DNA from: JBIICS01 sp044238735
GTDB lineage: Bacteria > Bacteroidota > Bacteroidia > UBA4408
Reading direction: 5' to 3'
DNA length: 17,744 bases
NCBI GenBank assembly: GCA_044238735.1
Contig: JBIICS010000052.1
Span: 1 to 17,744 of the forward strand
Shown here: piece after piece, positions 1-6,711 of the stretch
Numbering within the stretch: position 1 is the stretch's first letter
Layout: each line of letters opens with the position of its first letter
Notes under the pieces: model-generated
What the model was told of the DNA's origin: nothing
Database searches by the model: none
What the model saw: the letters and a program-made list of their open reading frames with translations, nothing else
Translations under genes and position numbers: made by a program

Positions 1-495
1 TTTAGAATATTGATATTTTACCTTTTCTTTGTTGGAAGCCCTGATGTAAAAGGTTGAAACCTTGTTGGAAGGTAAGTTAAATATAAACCAAGAGTTTGCA
101 CCAAATACTTCATCCATTAACGAATAGCTACACAATGTTCCGCTTAGGTTTATCTTAAACTGTCCGTCATCCTTTAGTTCATAAAATTCCAGAAACTGAA
201 ATTGATTATTTCCTAACACCAGTTTTTTTTCGGGCTCATTCAGGTTATTAATGGTTAATGTAATCCAACTAGAGCTGGTGCCAGCAGGGATTTTATCCCA
301 ACTAAAAATTTCGAAATTTGCTTTTCTGGAGGTATCTATTTCATTTATTGAATTCGCATTGCTATTATATTGAAGCAAATTATTTTCAATACTGTTGCCC
401 GATATAATTTCTTTAGCGTTAATGACAGTTGCATATCCATTAACGGCAATTGATAGAAGTAAACATAAAAAGAGATGTATACGCACTATTTCCAT
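1..495 (-). CDS. Sensor-like protein with N-terminal 7TMR-DISM extracellular domain (partial, 3' end outside window)
   Basis: The reading frame is open from an ATG at 495 to the left edge, giving the first 165 residues. Residues 5-23 form a hydrophobic signal peptide or signal anchor. Residues about 60-155 look like the 7TMR-DISM extracellular domain 2: a beta-rich stretch with the spaced pattern 'SSSWITLTINN' followed by an aliphatic strand and 'FLEFYEL'. In this family the domain sits outside the cytoplasmic membrane, in front of a seven-helix module and an output domain such as a histidine kinase, guanylate cyclase, PP2C or LytTR domain. The output domain here lies outside the window, so the kind of signalling is unknown. 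The ATG overlaps the stop of the upstream membrane-protein gene (TAATG, one shared base), so the two are probably translationally coupled. Domain assignment is by eye; a non-signalling exported protein remains possible. Confidence 0.6.
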   Translation of the reverse strand, partial: MEIVRIHLFLCLLLSIAVNGYATVINAKEIISGNSIENNLLQYNSNANSINEIDTSRKANFEIFSWDKIPAGTSSSWITLTINNLNEPEKKLVLGNNQFQFLEFYELKDDGQFKINLSGTLCSYSLMDEVFGANSWFIFNLPSNKVSTFYIRASNKEKVKYQYSK

Positions 496-1160
496 TAAGC
501 TGCTAAATTAACTTGCTTTAATTTATTCTTTAGAATAACCGCATAAATTACATCTAATATAAAACAACATACCCCTAACGTTTGAACAAAATAATTATCA
601 GGATAGATAAGAAACATGGAAACCGTTATACATCCTGTTCCAAACCATTTGCACCAGGCTACAAGTGGAGAAAAGTTCTCCGGATTCCCTCTTAATAAAA
701 GCAAGGGGTAAAGTAAACTGATCATCAAATTTAAGATGTATCCCGAATTTGCGCCAATCGCTGTGTCTAATCCTTCCGCCACATAAAAATAGTTAAGTGG
801 AATCCACATTAAAAGTAAAACAATAGCTATTGCTTTAAAGTGTTTTTTTATTTCCGGAATTTCAATTTGTTTATGCCCGTATAGTATAACATGATAAAAA
901 ATAAAAAGGTCAAGTAAAAAAGCTCCCTGATAGGAGAGAGAATATAGCTTACCGGTGTTGGGATGATAAAAAACACTCCATATAAATTCCCAGGCTAAAT
1001 TTCCGGCAGCAATAAAAAAGGGCATTTCAACATATTTACGCTTTAATATTTCTTTAACCAGAGCAGCGTATGTAATTACCCAAAACAAGCAACCTACTCC
1101 ATTCCATATTAATGCAGGTACAGAGTAGTCTTTTGTATTTATCCAATAATTTAAATCCAT
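495..1160 (-). CDS. Seven-helix membrane protein of the Pyr4/PaxB-like transmembrane terpene cyclase type
   Basis: This 221-residue protein has seven predicted membrane helices, at about residues 14-34, 46-65, 77-95, 110-126, 138-157, 170-186 and 192-211. Its layout and motifs match my memory of the fungal Pyr4/PaxB/AtmB cyclases: W27 and Y31 in helix 1, a Lys/Arg-rich loop with 'RKY', then 'GNLAWEF' with E58 in helix 2, D84 in helix 3, and 'ILDVIY' with D203 in the last helix. In Pyr4 the two acids shown to be essential are a Glu in the second helix region (E63) and an Asp in the last (D218); E58 and D203 are in the equivalent places. The fungal enzymes protonate an epoxide or alkene of a prenyl chain and cyclise it. 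The gene starts 5 bases after the oxygenase gene and shares one base with the next gene. The family match is fairly secure; cyclase activity and substrate are inference. Confidence 0.65.
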   Translation of the reverse strand: MDLNYWINTKDYSVPALIWNGVGCLFWVITYAALVKEILKRKYVEMPFFIAAGNLAWEFIWSVFYHPNTGKLYSLSYQGAFLLDLFIFYHVILYGHKQIEIPEIKKHFKAIAIVLLLMWIPLNYFYVAEGLDTAIGANSGYILNLMISLLYPLLLLRGNPENFSPLVAWCKWFGTGCITVSMFLIYPDNYFVQTLGVCCFILDVIYAVILKNKLKQVNLAA

Positions 1161-1165
1161 AATGC

Positions 1166-2368
1166 TTAGTTTAATTTCCAGTTATCCTTTAGATTTCCAG
1201 GTATATAAAAAGCAACATTATTTACTTTTAAATAATGATTTACGAGCTCCTGTAAATGTGTTGTGCTGTATTTTTCAACTATCTTTTTAATTACCGGAAC
1301 ATGGTCTTCGATACCGTCTAATAAGTCAAAGGTTTCTAAAAATAATTTACCTCCAATTTTTTCAAACAAATTAAAATGTTCTTCCAAACCTAAAACTTTA
1401 TTTAAATCAACATTTATGGTTTCAGAAACATCCTTTACGAAGAATTTGATAAGGTATGCCGGAATAAAATCCATCATTTCTCCTTTAAAGAAATAACTCT
1501 TAGCGTTAAGTATTAGGGAGTCAATTAAAAATTTTCCATCAGCGGATTCTTCCTGGTTACGTTTAATAATTTCAATTCCAAGATTCCATCCATCTTCAAA
1601 ATCATTTGGATAGAGGTCGGGTTCAAGACCAATGTAATGTCCTACTATGTTCCAGCAGTGCATATAAGCGTCTTTTTGTTCTTTGGTAAGTTCTATTCCT
1701 AATTGCGTAAGCCCGTTTAATACCAAGGCAGAAAAAGCCATTAATGTGCCAGCCATTTCCTCTTGATTAATGGGTAATCCATAGTGTTGGGTATCCCATT
1801 TAAAATTATTATTGGAATTAAGAAGAAAAAATCGAATGGCAGCGTGGTATAAGCGAACTTTTTTAACCGTAATTATTCCTTTGCCCTTTGGGGATAGTCC
1901 TCCTTCCGACATAACATTTATAACCATCTGAGAGGTTTCCAGTAATCTCCTCATCATTTTGGATGTATCGTTACCAACACTTGTTAATCTGCCGGTTGTA
2001 GCTAAAACTTTTGCTCCGTTTTTACATGCATAACATAGCGGAAGCGCTTTATAGTTTAAAATAAGCGCTATTTCAGGTCCGTTCTCTTTAAACAAATCTT
2101 GAGCAATTTTTATTTTATGCGCATCAGCCCATGCCGGGAGGTCGTCATTATCTTTAAAATAATTGTTTACGCTGGTTGGCAAATTTTTATTGTTCGCTAT
2201 ATCATCATTAGAGTCTAAAGCTTTAAACAAATCTCGTAAGGATGAAAAATCCTGATTTTTGGCAACTTCTTGAATAATTGATTCCGCAAAAGGGTCTGTT
2301 CTTAAACTTTTTGCCTTTAAAAAATCTGCTTTCCAACGGGTAGAAATATTTACTGAAGCCGAACTCAT
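1166..2368 (-). CDS. Oxygenase of the MpaB / latex-clearing protein (DUF2236) family
   Basis: This 400-residue protein matches the MpaB/Lcp (DUF2236) family in order: 'LPAWAD' near 77-82, the 'LP..YA..NGAKVLATTGRL' block at 109-128, 'RRLLET' at 140-145, 'RLYHAAIR' at 172-179, 'PINQEEMAGTLMAFS' at 199-213 and 'HCWNIVGHYIGL' at 237-248. H175 in the RLxHAxIR motif corresponds to the haem-ligand histidine of the latex-clearing proteins. Known members bind haem b and use O2 to cleave isoprenoid chains: Lcp cleaves rubber, and fungal MpaB' cleaves the farnesyl chain of a mycophenolic acid precursor. There is no signal peptide, so it should act in the cytoplasm or on the inner face of the membrane, unlike secreted Lcp. 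It is the first gene of a cassette with a Pyr4-like membrane protein 5 bases downstream. The family is clear; the substrate is unknown. Confidence 0.8.
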   Translation of the reverse strand: MSSASVNISTRWKADFLKAKSLRTDPFAESIIQEVAKNQDFSSLRDLFKALDSNDDIANNKNLPTSVNNYFKDNDDLPAWADAHKIKIAQDLFKENGPEIALILNYKALPLCYACKNGAKVLATTGRLTSVGNDTSKMMRRLLETSQMVINVMSEGGLSPKGKGIITVKKVRLYHAAIRFFLLNSNNNFKWDTQHYGLPINQEEMAGTLMAFSALVLNGLTQLGIELTKEQKDAYMHCWNIVGHYIGLEPDLYPNDFEDGWNLGIEIIKRNQEESADGKFLIDSLILNAKSYFFKGEMMDFIPAYLIKFFVKDVSETINVDLNKVLGLEEHFNLFEKIGGKLFLETFDLLDGIEDHVPVIKKIVEKYSTTHLQELVNHYLKVNNVAFYIPGNLKDNWKLN

Positions 2369-2391
2369 AGGGTATCTTTTTTAGATTTCTA

Positions 2392-2420
2392 AGATAACTT
2401 TATTTTTAATAGATAACTTT
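2392..2420. repeat. Two perfect 10-bp direct repeats upstream of the oxygenase gene
   Basis: AGATAACTTT occurs at 2392-2401 and again at 2411-2420, a period of 19 bases (nearly two helical turns), 24 to 52 bases upstream of the oxygenase start codon. On the minus strand each copy reads AAAGTTATCT. Side-by-side direct repeats at this spacing fit an operator for a dimeric regulator. The first seven bases also resemble the left part of LytTR-type boxes, although the spacing is shorter than the usual 21-22. It could instead act on the divergent trmD promoter, or be chance in A+T-rich DNA. Confidence 0.45.
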
Positions 2421-2421
2421 C

Positions 2422-2456
2422 TTTGTGTTTTAAAATTATAATATCATTTAAGTTTG
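2422..2456 (+). promoter_or_regulatory. Candidate Bacteroidota-type promoter for trmD
   Basis: TTTG at 2422-2425 and TAAGTTTG at 2449-2456 (a match to the phylum's TAnnTTTG element) are separated by 23 bases, at the long end of the accepted range. The trmD ATG is 17 bases after the second element. A second TAnnTTTG match (TATATTTG, 2461-2468) lies four bases before the ATG, but has no TTG at the right distance. Confidence 0.4.
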
Positions 2457-2472
2457 TAATTATATTTGCGAT

Positions 2473-3150
2473 ATGCGTATAGATATTATTAGTGCTGTTC
2501 CAGATTTATTAGCAAGCCCTTTTAATCATAGTATTTTAAAGCGTGCCCAAGATAAAGGCTTGGTATCGGTCAATGTGCACAACATAAGAGATTTTGCAGG
2601 GAACGATCCCCATAAAAGTATTGATGATTATGCTTTTGGTGGTGGAGCCGGAATGGTTTTAATGATTGAACCTATTGCGCTTTGTATCGAGATGTTAAAG
2701 AGCGAACGTGCATACGACGAAATTATATACATGACTCCAGATGGCGAAACCTTTAATCAGAAAATTGCCAATCAATGTTCCTTATATAAAAATGTAATTA
2801 TTTTATGTGGTCATTATAAAGGGGTGGATCAGCGTGTGAGAGACCTCTATATAACTCGCGAAATTTCTATTGGCGATTTTGTTTTAAGTGGCGGAGAACT
2901 GGCAGCAAATGTGTTTTGCGATGCCGTTATTCGACTAATTCCTGGGGTTTTAAATGATGAAACTTCTGCTTTAACTGATTCTTTTCAGGATAATTTATTG
3001 GCACCACCGGTTTATACGCGTCCCGAAAAATGGAGAGAAGTGGTTGTTCCTGAGGTTCTTATGAGTGGAAATCATAAAAAAATTGAAGAGTGGAGAATGG
3101 AAAAGGCATATGAACTAACTAAACTAAAAAGACCAGATTTGCTTAAATAG
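2473..3150 (+). CDS. trmD: tRNA (guanine-N1-)-methyltransferase TrmD
   Basis: TrmD transfers a methyl group from S-adenosylmethionine to N1 of guanosine 37 in tRNAs with G at position 36, which prevents +1 frameshifting. The protein is 225 residues, slightly shorter than the E. coli enzyme. It shows 'DDYAFGGGAGM' at 51-61, the trefoil-knot SAM-binding segments 'LCGHYKGVDQR' at 111-121 and 'SIGDFVLSGGE' at 132-142, R154, and 'LTDSF' with D169, which matches the catalytic Asp169 of the E. coli enzyme. The start at 2473 gives the standard N-terminus 'MRIDIISAVPDLL'. It lies 60 bases before rplS, the usual trmD-rplS pairing, although the rimM and rpsP genes that often precede it are replaced here by the divergent oxygenase cassette. 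Nothing is missing. Confidence 0.97.
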   Translation: MRIDIISAVPDLLASPFNHSILKRAQDKGLVSVNVHNIRDFAGNDPHKSIDDYAFGGGAGMVLMIEPIALCIEMLKSERAYDEIIYMTPDGETFNQKIANQCSLYKNVIILCGHYKGVDQRVRDLYITREISIGDFVLSGGELAANVFCDAVIRLIPGVLNDETSALTDSFQDNLLAPPVYTRPEKWREVVVPEVLMSGNHKKIEEWRMEKAYELTKLKRPDLLK

Positions 3151-3170
3151 TTAAATTTTACGTATATTCG
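3138..3170 (+). promoter_or_regulatory. Candidate promoter for rplS inside the 3' end of trmD
   Basis: TTTG at 3138-3141 and TATATTCG at 3163-3170 are separated by 21 bases. They resemble the Bacteroidota TTTG/TAnnTTTG promoter with one change in the second element. Initiation a few bases downstream would leave a leader of about 35 bases before rplS, allowing the ribosomal protein gene to be expressed at a higher level than trmD. Confidence 0.45.
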
Positions 3171-3210
3171 CAGTCCTATTTAAAGAATTATAAACTAAAA
3201 ACTAATAGTC

Positions 3211-3573
3211 ATGAACCATCTTATTAAGTTTGTAGAAGAACAAACCTCTAATAAACAAGAGATTCCTGCTTTTAAAGCGGGCGACACTATTACCGTTCAT
3301 TTAAAAATTAAAGAAGGTAATAAGGAACGTACACAGTTATTTAATGGTGTTGTTATTCAGCGCAGAGGATCTGGCGCTGGCGAAACGTTTACTATCCGCA
3401 AAATTTCTAACGGAGTAGGGGTAGAAAGAATAATCCCTTTTAACTCTCCTAGCATAGAAAAAATTGAATTAAATAAAAGAGGTGTGGTTCGTAGAGCTCG
3501 TATTTTTTATCTGCGTAAGCGTACTGGTAAGGCTGCACGTATCGAAGAAAAAATTATCTCTAATAACGCATAA
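3211..3573 (+). CDS. rplS: 50S ribosomal protein L19 (bL19)
   Basis: This is a 120-residue bL19, a protein of the large ribosomal subunit that sits at the interface with the 30S subunit. It shows the family pattern throughout: 'FKAGDTITVHLKI' near 21-33, 'TQLFNGVVIQRRGSG' near 41-55, 'ISNGVGVERIIPFNSP' near 65-80 and 'RRARIFYLRKRTGKAARI' near 94-111. The length is usual for the phylum. It follows trmD on the same strand and is closed by a strong intrinsic terminator 20 bases after the stop codon. Confidence 0.97.
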   Translation: MNHLIKFVEEQTSNKQEIPAFKAGDTITVHLKIKEGNKERTQLFNGVVIQRRGSGAGETFTIRKISNGVGVERIIPFNSPSIEKIELNKRGVVRRARIFYLRKRTGKAARIEEKIISNNA

Positions 3574-3592
3574 TTTAATTATTATATTTTTT

Positions 3593-3628
3593 AAAGGCCT
3601 CGTATTAAATTACGGGGCTTTTTTATTT
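3593..3628 (+). terminator. Intrinsic terminator after rplS
   Basis: The stem GCCTCGTA/TACGGGGC (3597-3604 with 3611-3618, one T.G pair) encloses a six-base loop and can be extended outward by A-T pairs. A run of six T follows at 3619-3624. It closes the trmD-rplS unit. Confidence 0.85.
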
Positions 3629-3733
3629 ATAATGATAACCAATAAGGCATAACTTATAACAGTTTATCTTAAAATATAGAGTAATTTTTTGGGGTCTGGC
3701 TAAATTTCTGAATGGATGATTTAAATTAAGTGC

Positions 3734-3794
3734 TTTCAATTAAAAAATGTAAACTATTTAAGTTGGAAACTGTTTTCAATTTGTAAAGTTTAAG
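3734..3794. repeat. Imperfect direct repeat in the rplS-porQ gap
   Basis: The order TTTCAATT - GTAAA - TTTAAG occurs twice, at 3734-3762 and, with shorter spacers, at 3774-3794. Between and into the second copy, TTGGAAAC (3763-3770 region) can pair with GTTTTCAA to form a small hairpin. The function is unknown; chance in A+T-rich DNA cannot be excluded. Confidence 0.4.
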
Positions 3795-3898
3795 ACAGTC
3801 TAAAAAAGGATATTACCTCCCCAATATTGGTAGTTTTAAACTATAAAAATCCTTATTTCATTTTTGTATACGTATTATTTATTCTATTTTTAACCCGC

Positions 3899-4954
3899 AT
3901 GAAATTTCTATTATTTTTTTGCCTTTTATTTCCATTAGTTGTTTTTGCTCAACTGGGAGGCTCGGCCTCGTATACATTTTTAAACTTAACACCCTCTGCT
4001 CGCAATGCAGCTTTGGGTAATAGTAATATTGCCAAAAACAACGGATTATCCAATGTATTAATTAATCCGGCTTCACTCTCCGCATCCGATCATCATTCAA
4101 TTTCACTTACCTATTTTAACTACTTTAATGGTATAAATTATGGTGTGGCAAATTATGCCTATCATTTTAAAAAATTGGGAACGCTGCATTTCGCAATGCA
4201 ATTTGCTAATTACGGTAAATTTACCGAGGCAGATGAAACCAGTGTTGTTACGGGTGAATTTAAAGCTGCAGATTATGCTTTTAACGTATCTTATGCTAAG
4301 CCTTTAAAAGCCGATTCTAATTTAATGTTGGGCGGAAATATTAAATTCATATACTCTAATTATTACCTGTATAATTCTCTAGCTGTTGCCCTCGATGCTT
4401 CTTTCCTTTATAAAAACCCTCAAAAACAATTTGCAACTGCTGCTGTTATTAAAAATGCAGGAGTGCCTGTTAAACAATATCATGCGGGAAGTAATTCTAG
4501 TTTGCCTTTAGATATTCAGTTTGGTCTTTCTCAGGGTCTGGCTCACGTTCCAATTAATTTTTTCTTAAACTTAACCAGTTTGCAAAGGCCAAATTTAAAT
4601 TATATCGATTCGGCTAAATTAATAACCAACGATCCTTTAACAGGCTTGCCCGTTAAACAAAAAGTAAATTATTTTGATTATGCTGCCCGACACATAATTG
4701 CAGGTGCCGAAATTAGTCCGGTTAAAAGCCTGGCAATTCGTTTTGCATATGATTATCGCAAGCGTCAGGAATTAAAGATAGATACACGGCCCGGTATTGT
4801 TGGCTTTTCGTTTGGTATTGGTTTTAAAACTAAGAAATTCTCATTCGATTATGGTCGAACCCAGTTTCATAGAGCAGGGGCCAGTAATGTATTTACATTT
4901 ACCTATAACATCGCCGGATTGTTTAATTCGCCACTTAAATCTTCGGGTACATAA
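3899..4954 (+). CDS. porQ: Type IX secretion system outer-membrane protein PorQ
   Basis: PorQ is a FadL/PorV-like outer-membrane beta-barrel of the type IX secretion system, belonging with PorU, PorV and PorZ to the cell-surface attachment complex that processes and anchors secreted cargo. From the ATG at 3899 the protein has 351 residues and begins with a clear signal peptide (residues 1-17, 'LVVFAQ', predicted cleavage before the Gln). Next come 'TFLNLTPSARNAALG', a hallmark of this family, and alternating strands to a C-terminal beta signal. The same frame can be read from a TTG at 3827, but that would put a second hydrophobic stretch ahead of the signal peptide, so ATG 3899 is preferred. 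cmk follows after 18 bases and ispH after that, the same order as in Porphyromonas gingivalis, which strongly supports the name. Confidence 0.88.
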   Translation: MKFLLFFCLLFPLVVFAQLGGSASYTFLNLTPSARNAALGNSNIAKNNGLSNVLINPASLSASDHHSISLTYFNYFNGINYGVANYAYHFKKLGTLHFAMQFANYGKFTEADETSVVTGEFKAADYAFNVSYAKPLKADSNLMLGGNIKFIYSNYYLYNSLAVALDASFLYKNPQKQFATAAVIKNAGVPVKQYHAGSNSSLPLDIQFGLSQGLAHVPINFFLNLTSLQRPNLNYIDSAKLITNDPLTGLPVKQKVNYFDYAARHIIAGAEISPVKSLAIRFAYDYRKRQELKIDTRPGIVGFSFGIGFKTKKFSFDYGRTQFHRAGASNVFTFTYNIAGLFNSPLKSSGT

Positions 4955-4972
4955 ACTAACTTTTCCCTTTTC

Positions 4973-5677
4973 ATGAAAAAGATTACAATAGCAATAGACG
5001 GTTTTTCTTCTTGTGGTAAAAGTACTCTTGCAAAGGCTTTGGCAGCTCGTTTGGGATATTTTTATGTAGATTCCGGTGCCATGTATAGAGCTGTTACTTT
5101 GTTTGCAATAAAGCACGGCTATATTAAAAATAATGAAGTTAATGCAGATGCTATTTCATATAATCTCGATAAAATAAATATCTGGTTTAAATACAACAAT
5201 AACTCTAAATCATCCGAAACCTATTTAAACGGTGAAAATGTTGAAAAGGAAATCAGAAGCATTCAGGTTTCCTCATTTGTTAGCAACGTTAGTGCAATAA
5301 AAGAAGTTAGGAAAAAAATGGTGGCTATTCAACAGGAAATGGGTAGAGAAAAGGGTGTGGTTATGGATGGAAGAGATATAGGAACTACTGTTTTTCCTCA
5401 AGCGGAATTAAAGTTATTTATGACTGCCGATCCGGATGTTAGGGCACAAAGAAGATTTATTGAATATAAAACAAAAGGGGAAACCGTAGCCATTGATGAG
5501 ATTAAAAAAAATCTGGAAAAGCGTGATTATGAGGACACTCACCGAAAAGAAAGCCCGCTTGTAAAGGCAAAGGATGCTGTTATGTTTGATAATAGTGATC
5601 TTAACCAAACCGAACAATTGGATTATGTTTTAAAATTGATAAAAGATTTTGGTGTAATTGTTGAAAATGCTGACTAA
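4973..5677 (+). CDS. cmk: (d)CMP kinase
   Basis: Cytidylate kinase phosphorylates CMP and dCMP with ATP, recycling them for RNA, DNA and lipid precursors. The 234-residue protein carries a P-loop 'GFSSCGKST' at 10-18, the CMP-binding 'DSGAMYRA' at 33-40 (D33, Y38, R39), 'MDGRDIGT' at 131-138 followed by 'KLFMTADPDVRAQRR', and the lid-region pattern R184-D185-D188-R191. The length is usual. It lies between porQ and ispH, 18 bases after porQ, and is probably cotranscribed with it. The residues needed for activity are all present. Confidence 0.96.
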   Translation: MKKITIAIDGFSSCGKSTLAKALAARLGYFYVDSGAMYRAVTLFAIKHGYIKNNEVNADAISYNLDKINIWFKYNNNSKSSETYLNGENVEKEIRSIQVSSFVSNVSAIKEVRKKMVAIQQEMGREKGVVMDGRDIGTTVFPQAELKLFMTADPDVRAQRRFIEYKTKGETVAIDEIKKNLEKRDYEDTHRKESPLVKAKDAVMFDNSDLNQTEQLDYVLKLIKDFGVIVENAD

Positions 5678-5682
5678 CTTTG
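5648..5682 (+). promoter_or_regulatory. Candidate promoter for ispH inside the 3' end of cmk
   Basis: TTTG at 5648-5651 and a full TAnnTTTG match, TAACTTTG, at 5675-5682 are 23 bases apart, overlapping the cmk stop codon. Initiation shortly downstream would give a leader of about 45 bases before ispH. The spacing is at the long end of the known range. Confidence 0.45.
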
Positions 5683-5734
5683 CAGTTATCTACCAGTAAT
5701 TGACTAATAGTTTCTGGCTAATATTTACTTTAGG

Positions 5735-6613
5735 ATGGAAGTTGTAATAGATAAAAATTCAGGTTTCTGTTTTGGTGTTGTATACGCGATAGAAATGGCA
5801 GAAGATGAATTAAATAAAGAAAATAAGTTGTATTGCCTGGGTGATATTGTCCATAACAATATGGAAATTGAAAGACTAAAAAACAAAGGTCTCGAAATTA
5901 TAGATCATGATAAGCTAAAAAAATTACGCGATTGCAAAGTGCTTATCCGTGCGCATGGCGAACCCCCCGAAACATACAAAACAGCTATTGATAATAATAT
6001 TACTTTAATTGATGCGTCCTGCCCCGTAGTTCTTAAACTTCAAAACCGAATTAGAGAGGATTTTGAAGATCTGGAAAATGAAAACGTTCAATTGGTTATA
6101 TACGGTAAAGATGGTCATGCGGAAGTAAATGGATTAAAAGGACAAACTAGAGGAAAAGCTATTATCGTTAACAGTTTGGAGGATATAAATCTAATAGATT
6201 TTACAAAACCGGTCCATCTATTTTCACAAACAACTCAAAGCATGGATGGTTTTGAGGAGCTTACCGGTGAAATAAAAAAACGATTAATGGAAAATGGCAT
6301 TAATCAGGAATTAGGTTTTGAAGCAAACGACACCTTATGCCGGCAGGTTTCAAATCGCGAGCCTCAACTAAAAGAATTTGCTAAACAATATGATGTAATT
6401 GTATTTGTTGCAGGTAAGAAAAGTTCTAACGGTAAAATTTTGTTCGATGTTTGTAAATCAGTTAATACCAACACTTATTTTATTTCCGAAAACAGCGAGC
6501 TAAACCTCGAATGGTTTAAGGGGAAAAAATCGGTTGGGGTATGTGGCGCTACTTCCACCCCTATGTGGCATATGGAGGAAGTGGCCTCTTTCATTAAATC
6601 CCAAACCCCCTAA
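5735..6613 (+). CDS. ispH: 4-hydroxy-3-methylbut-2-enyl diphosphate reductase
   Basis: IspH (LytB) is the last enzyme of the MEP pathway. It reduces HMBPP to isopentenyl and dimethylallyl diphosphate using a [4Fe-4S] cluster, so it feeds synthesis of menaquinone side chains, undecaprenyl phosphate and other isoprenoids. The 292-residue protein has the three cluster cysteines C12 ('GFCFGV'), C96 ('DASCPVV') and C202 ('NDTLCRQ'), and substrate-binding residues H40, H74 ('RAHGEPP'), H128, the catalytic E130, T167, 'SSN' at 230-232 and S274 ('GATSTP'). Cysteine numbering is nearly that of E. coli (12, 96, 197). It follows cmk by 57 bases in the conserved porQ-cmk-ispH order and appears intact. 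Confidence 0.97.
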   Translation: MEVVIDKNSGFCFGVVYAIEMAEDELNKENKLYCLGDIVHNNMEIERLKNKGLEIIDHDKLKKLRDCKVLIRAHGEPPETYKTAIDNNITLIDASCPVVLKLQNRIREDFEDLENENVQLVIYGKDGHAEVNGLKGQTRGKAIIVNSLEDINLIDFTKPVHLFSQTTQSMDGFEELTGEIKKRLMENGINQELGFEANDTLCRQVSNREPQLKEFAKQYDVIVFVAGKKSSNGKILFDVCKSVNTNTYFISENSELNLEWFKGKKSVGVCGATSTPMWHMEEVASFIKSQTP

Positions 6614-6711
6614 TTGATAAAATTTTAAAAAATTAACGACTTAGGGTTGCATTAACCTAAATTATAAACTAATTTGGCATGGTTTTTTAGGTAATATTCT
6701 TAAATTAAAAA

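Larger units (their letters stand above)
3574..3898. other. Intergenic region between rplS and porQ
   Basis: These 325 bases hold no credible gene. They contain the rplS terminator (3593-3628) and a pair of imperfect repeats (3734-3794). A weak TTTG (3863-3866) and TATTTTTA (3885-3892) pair lies too close to the porQ start to be convincing as a promoter. An in-frame TTG at 3827 opens into porQ but is not a likely start. I see no structured RNA or other conserved element. Confidence 0.6.

Noticed and set aside
1263..1496. Open frame of 77 codons on the plus strand inside the oxygenase gene
   Set aside because: It runs antisense to a well-conserved enzyme and shows no family features of its own. 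The same applies to other short opposite-strand frames at 4841-5116, 7363-7665, 10717-11034 and 15647-15931.
1166..2368. Naming the oxygenase as a rubber oxygenase (lcp)
   Set aside because: There is no signal peptide, and the DUF2236 family has many members with unknown substrates, so only the family name is justified.
3827..3898. Extended porQ start at TTG 3827, adding 24 residues
   Set aside because: It would place a hydrophobic segment before a textbook signal peptide that starts at ATG 3899. The TTG has no supporting signals and the family begins at the signal peptide.
5735..6613. A functional link between ispH and the isoprenoid-type cassette at the left end
   Set aside because: ispH sits in the conserved porQ-cmk-ispH order found across the phylum and is on the other strand, so its nearness to the cassette is probably coincidence.
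6614..6711. Inverted repeat TTAGG...CCTAA between ispH and the first DUF1573 gene, and a TAATTTGG element
   Set aside because: The stem is five base pairs without a T tract, and the element is one base short of TAnnTTTG; neither is strong enough to annotate.
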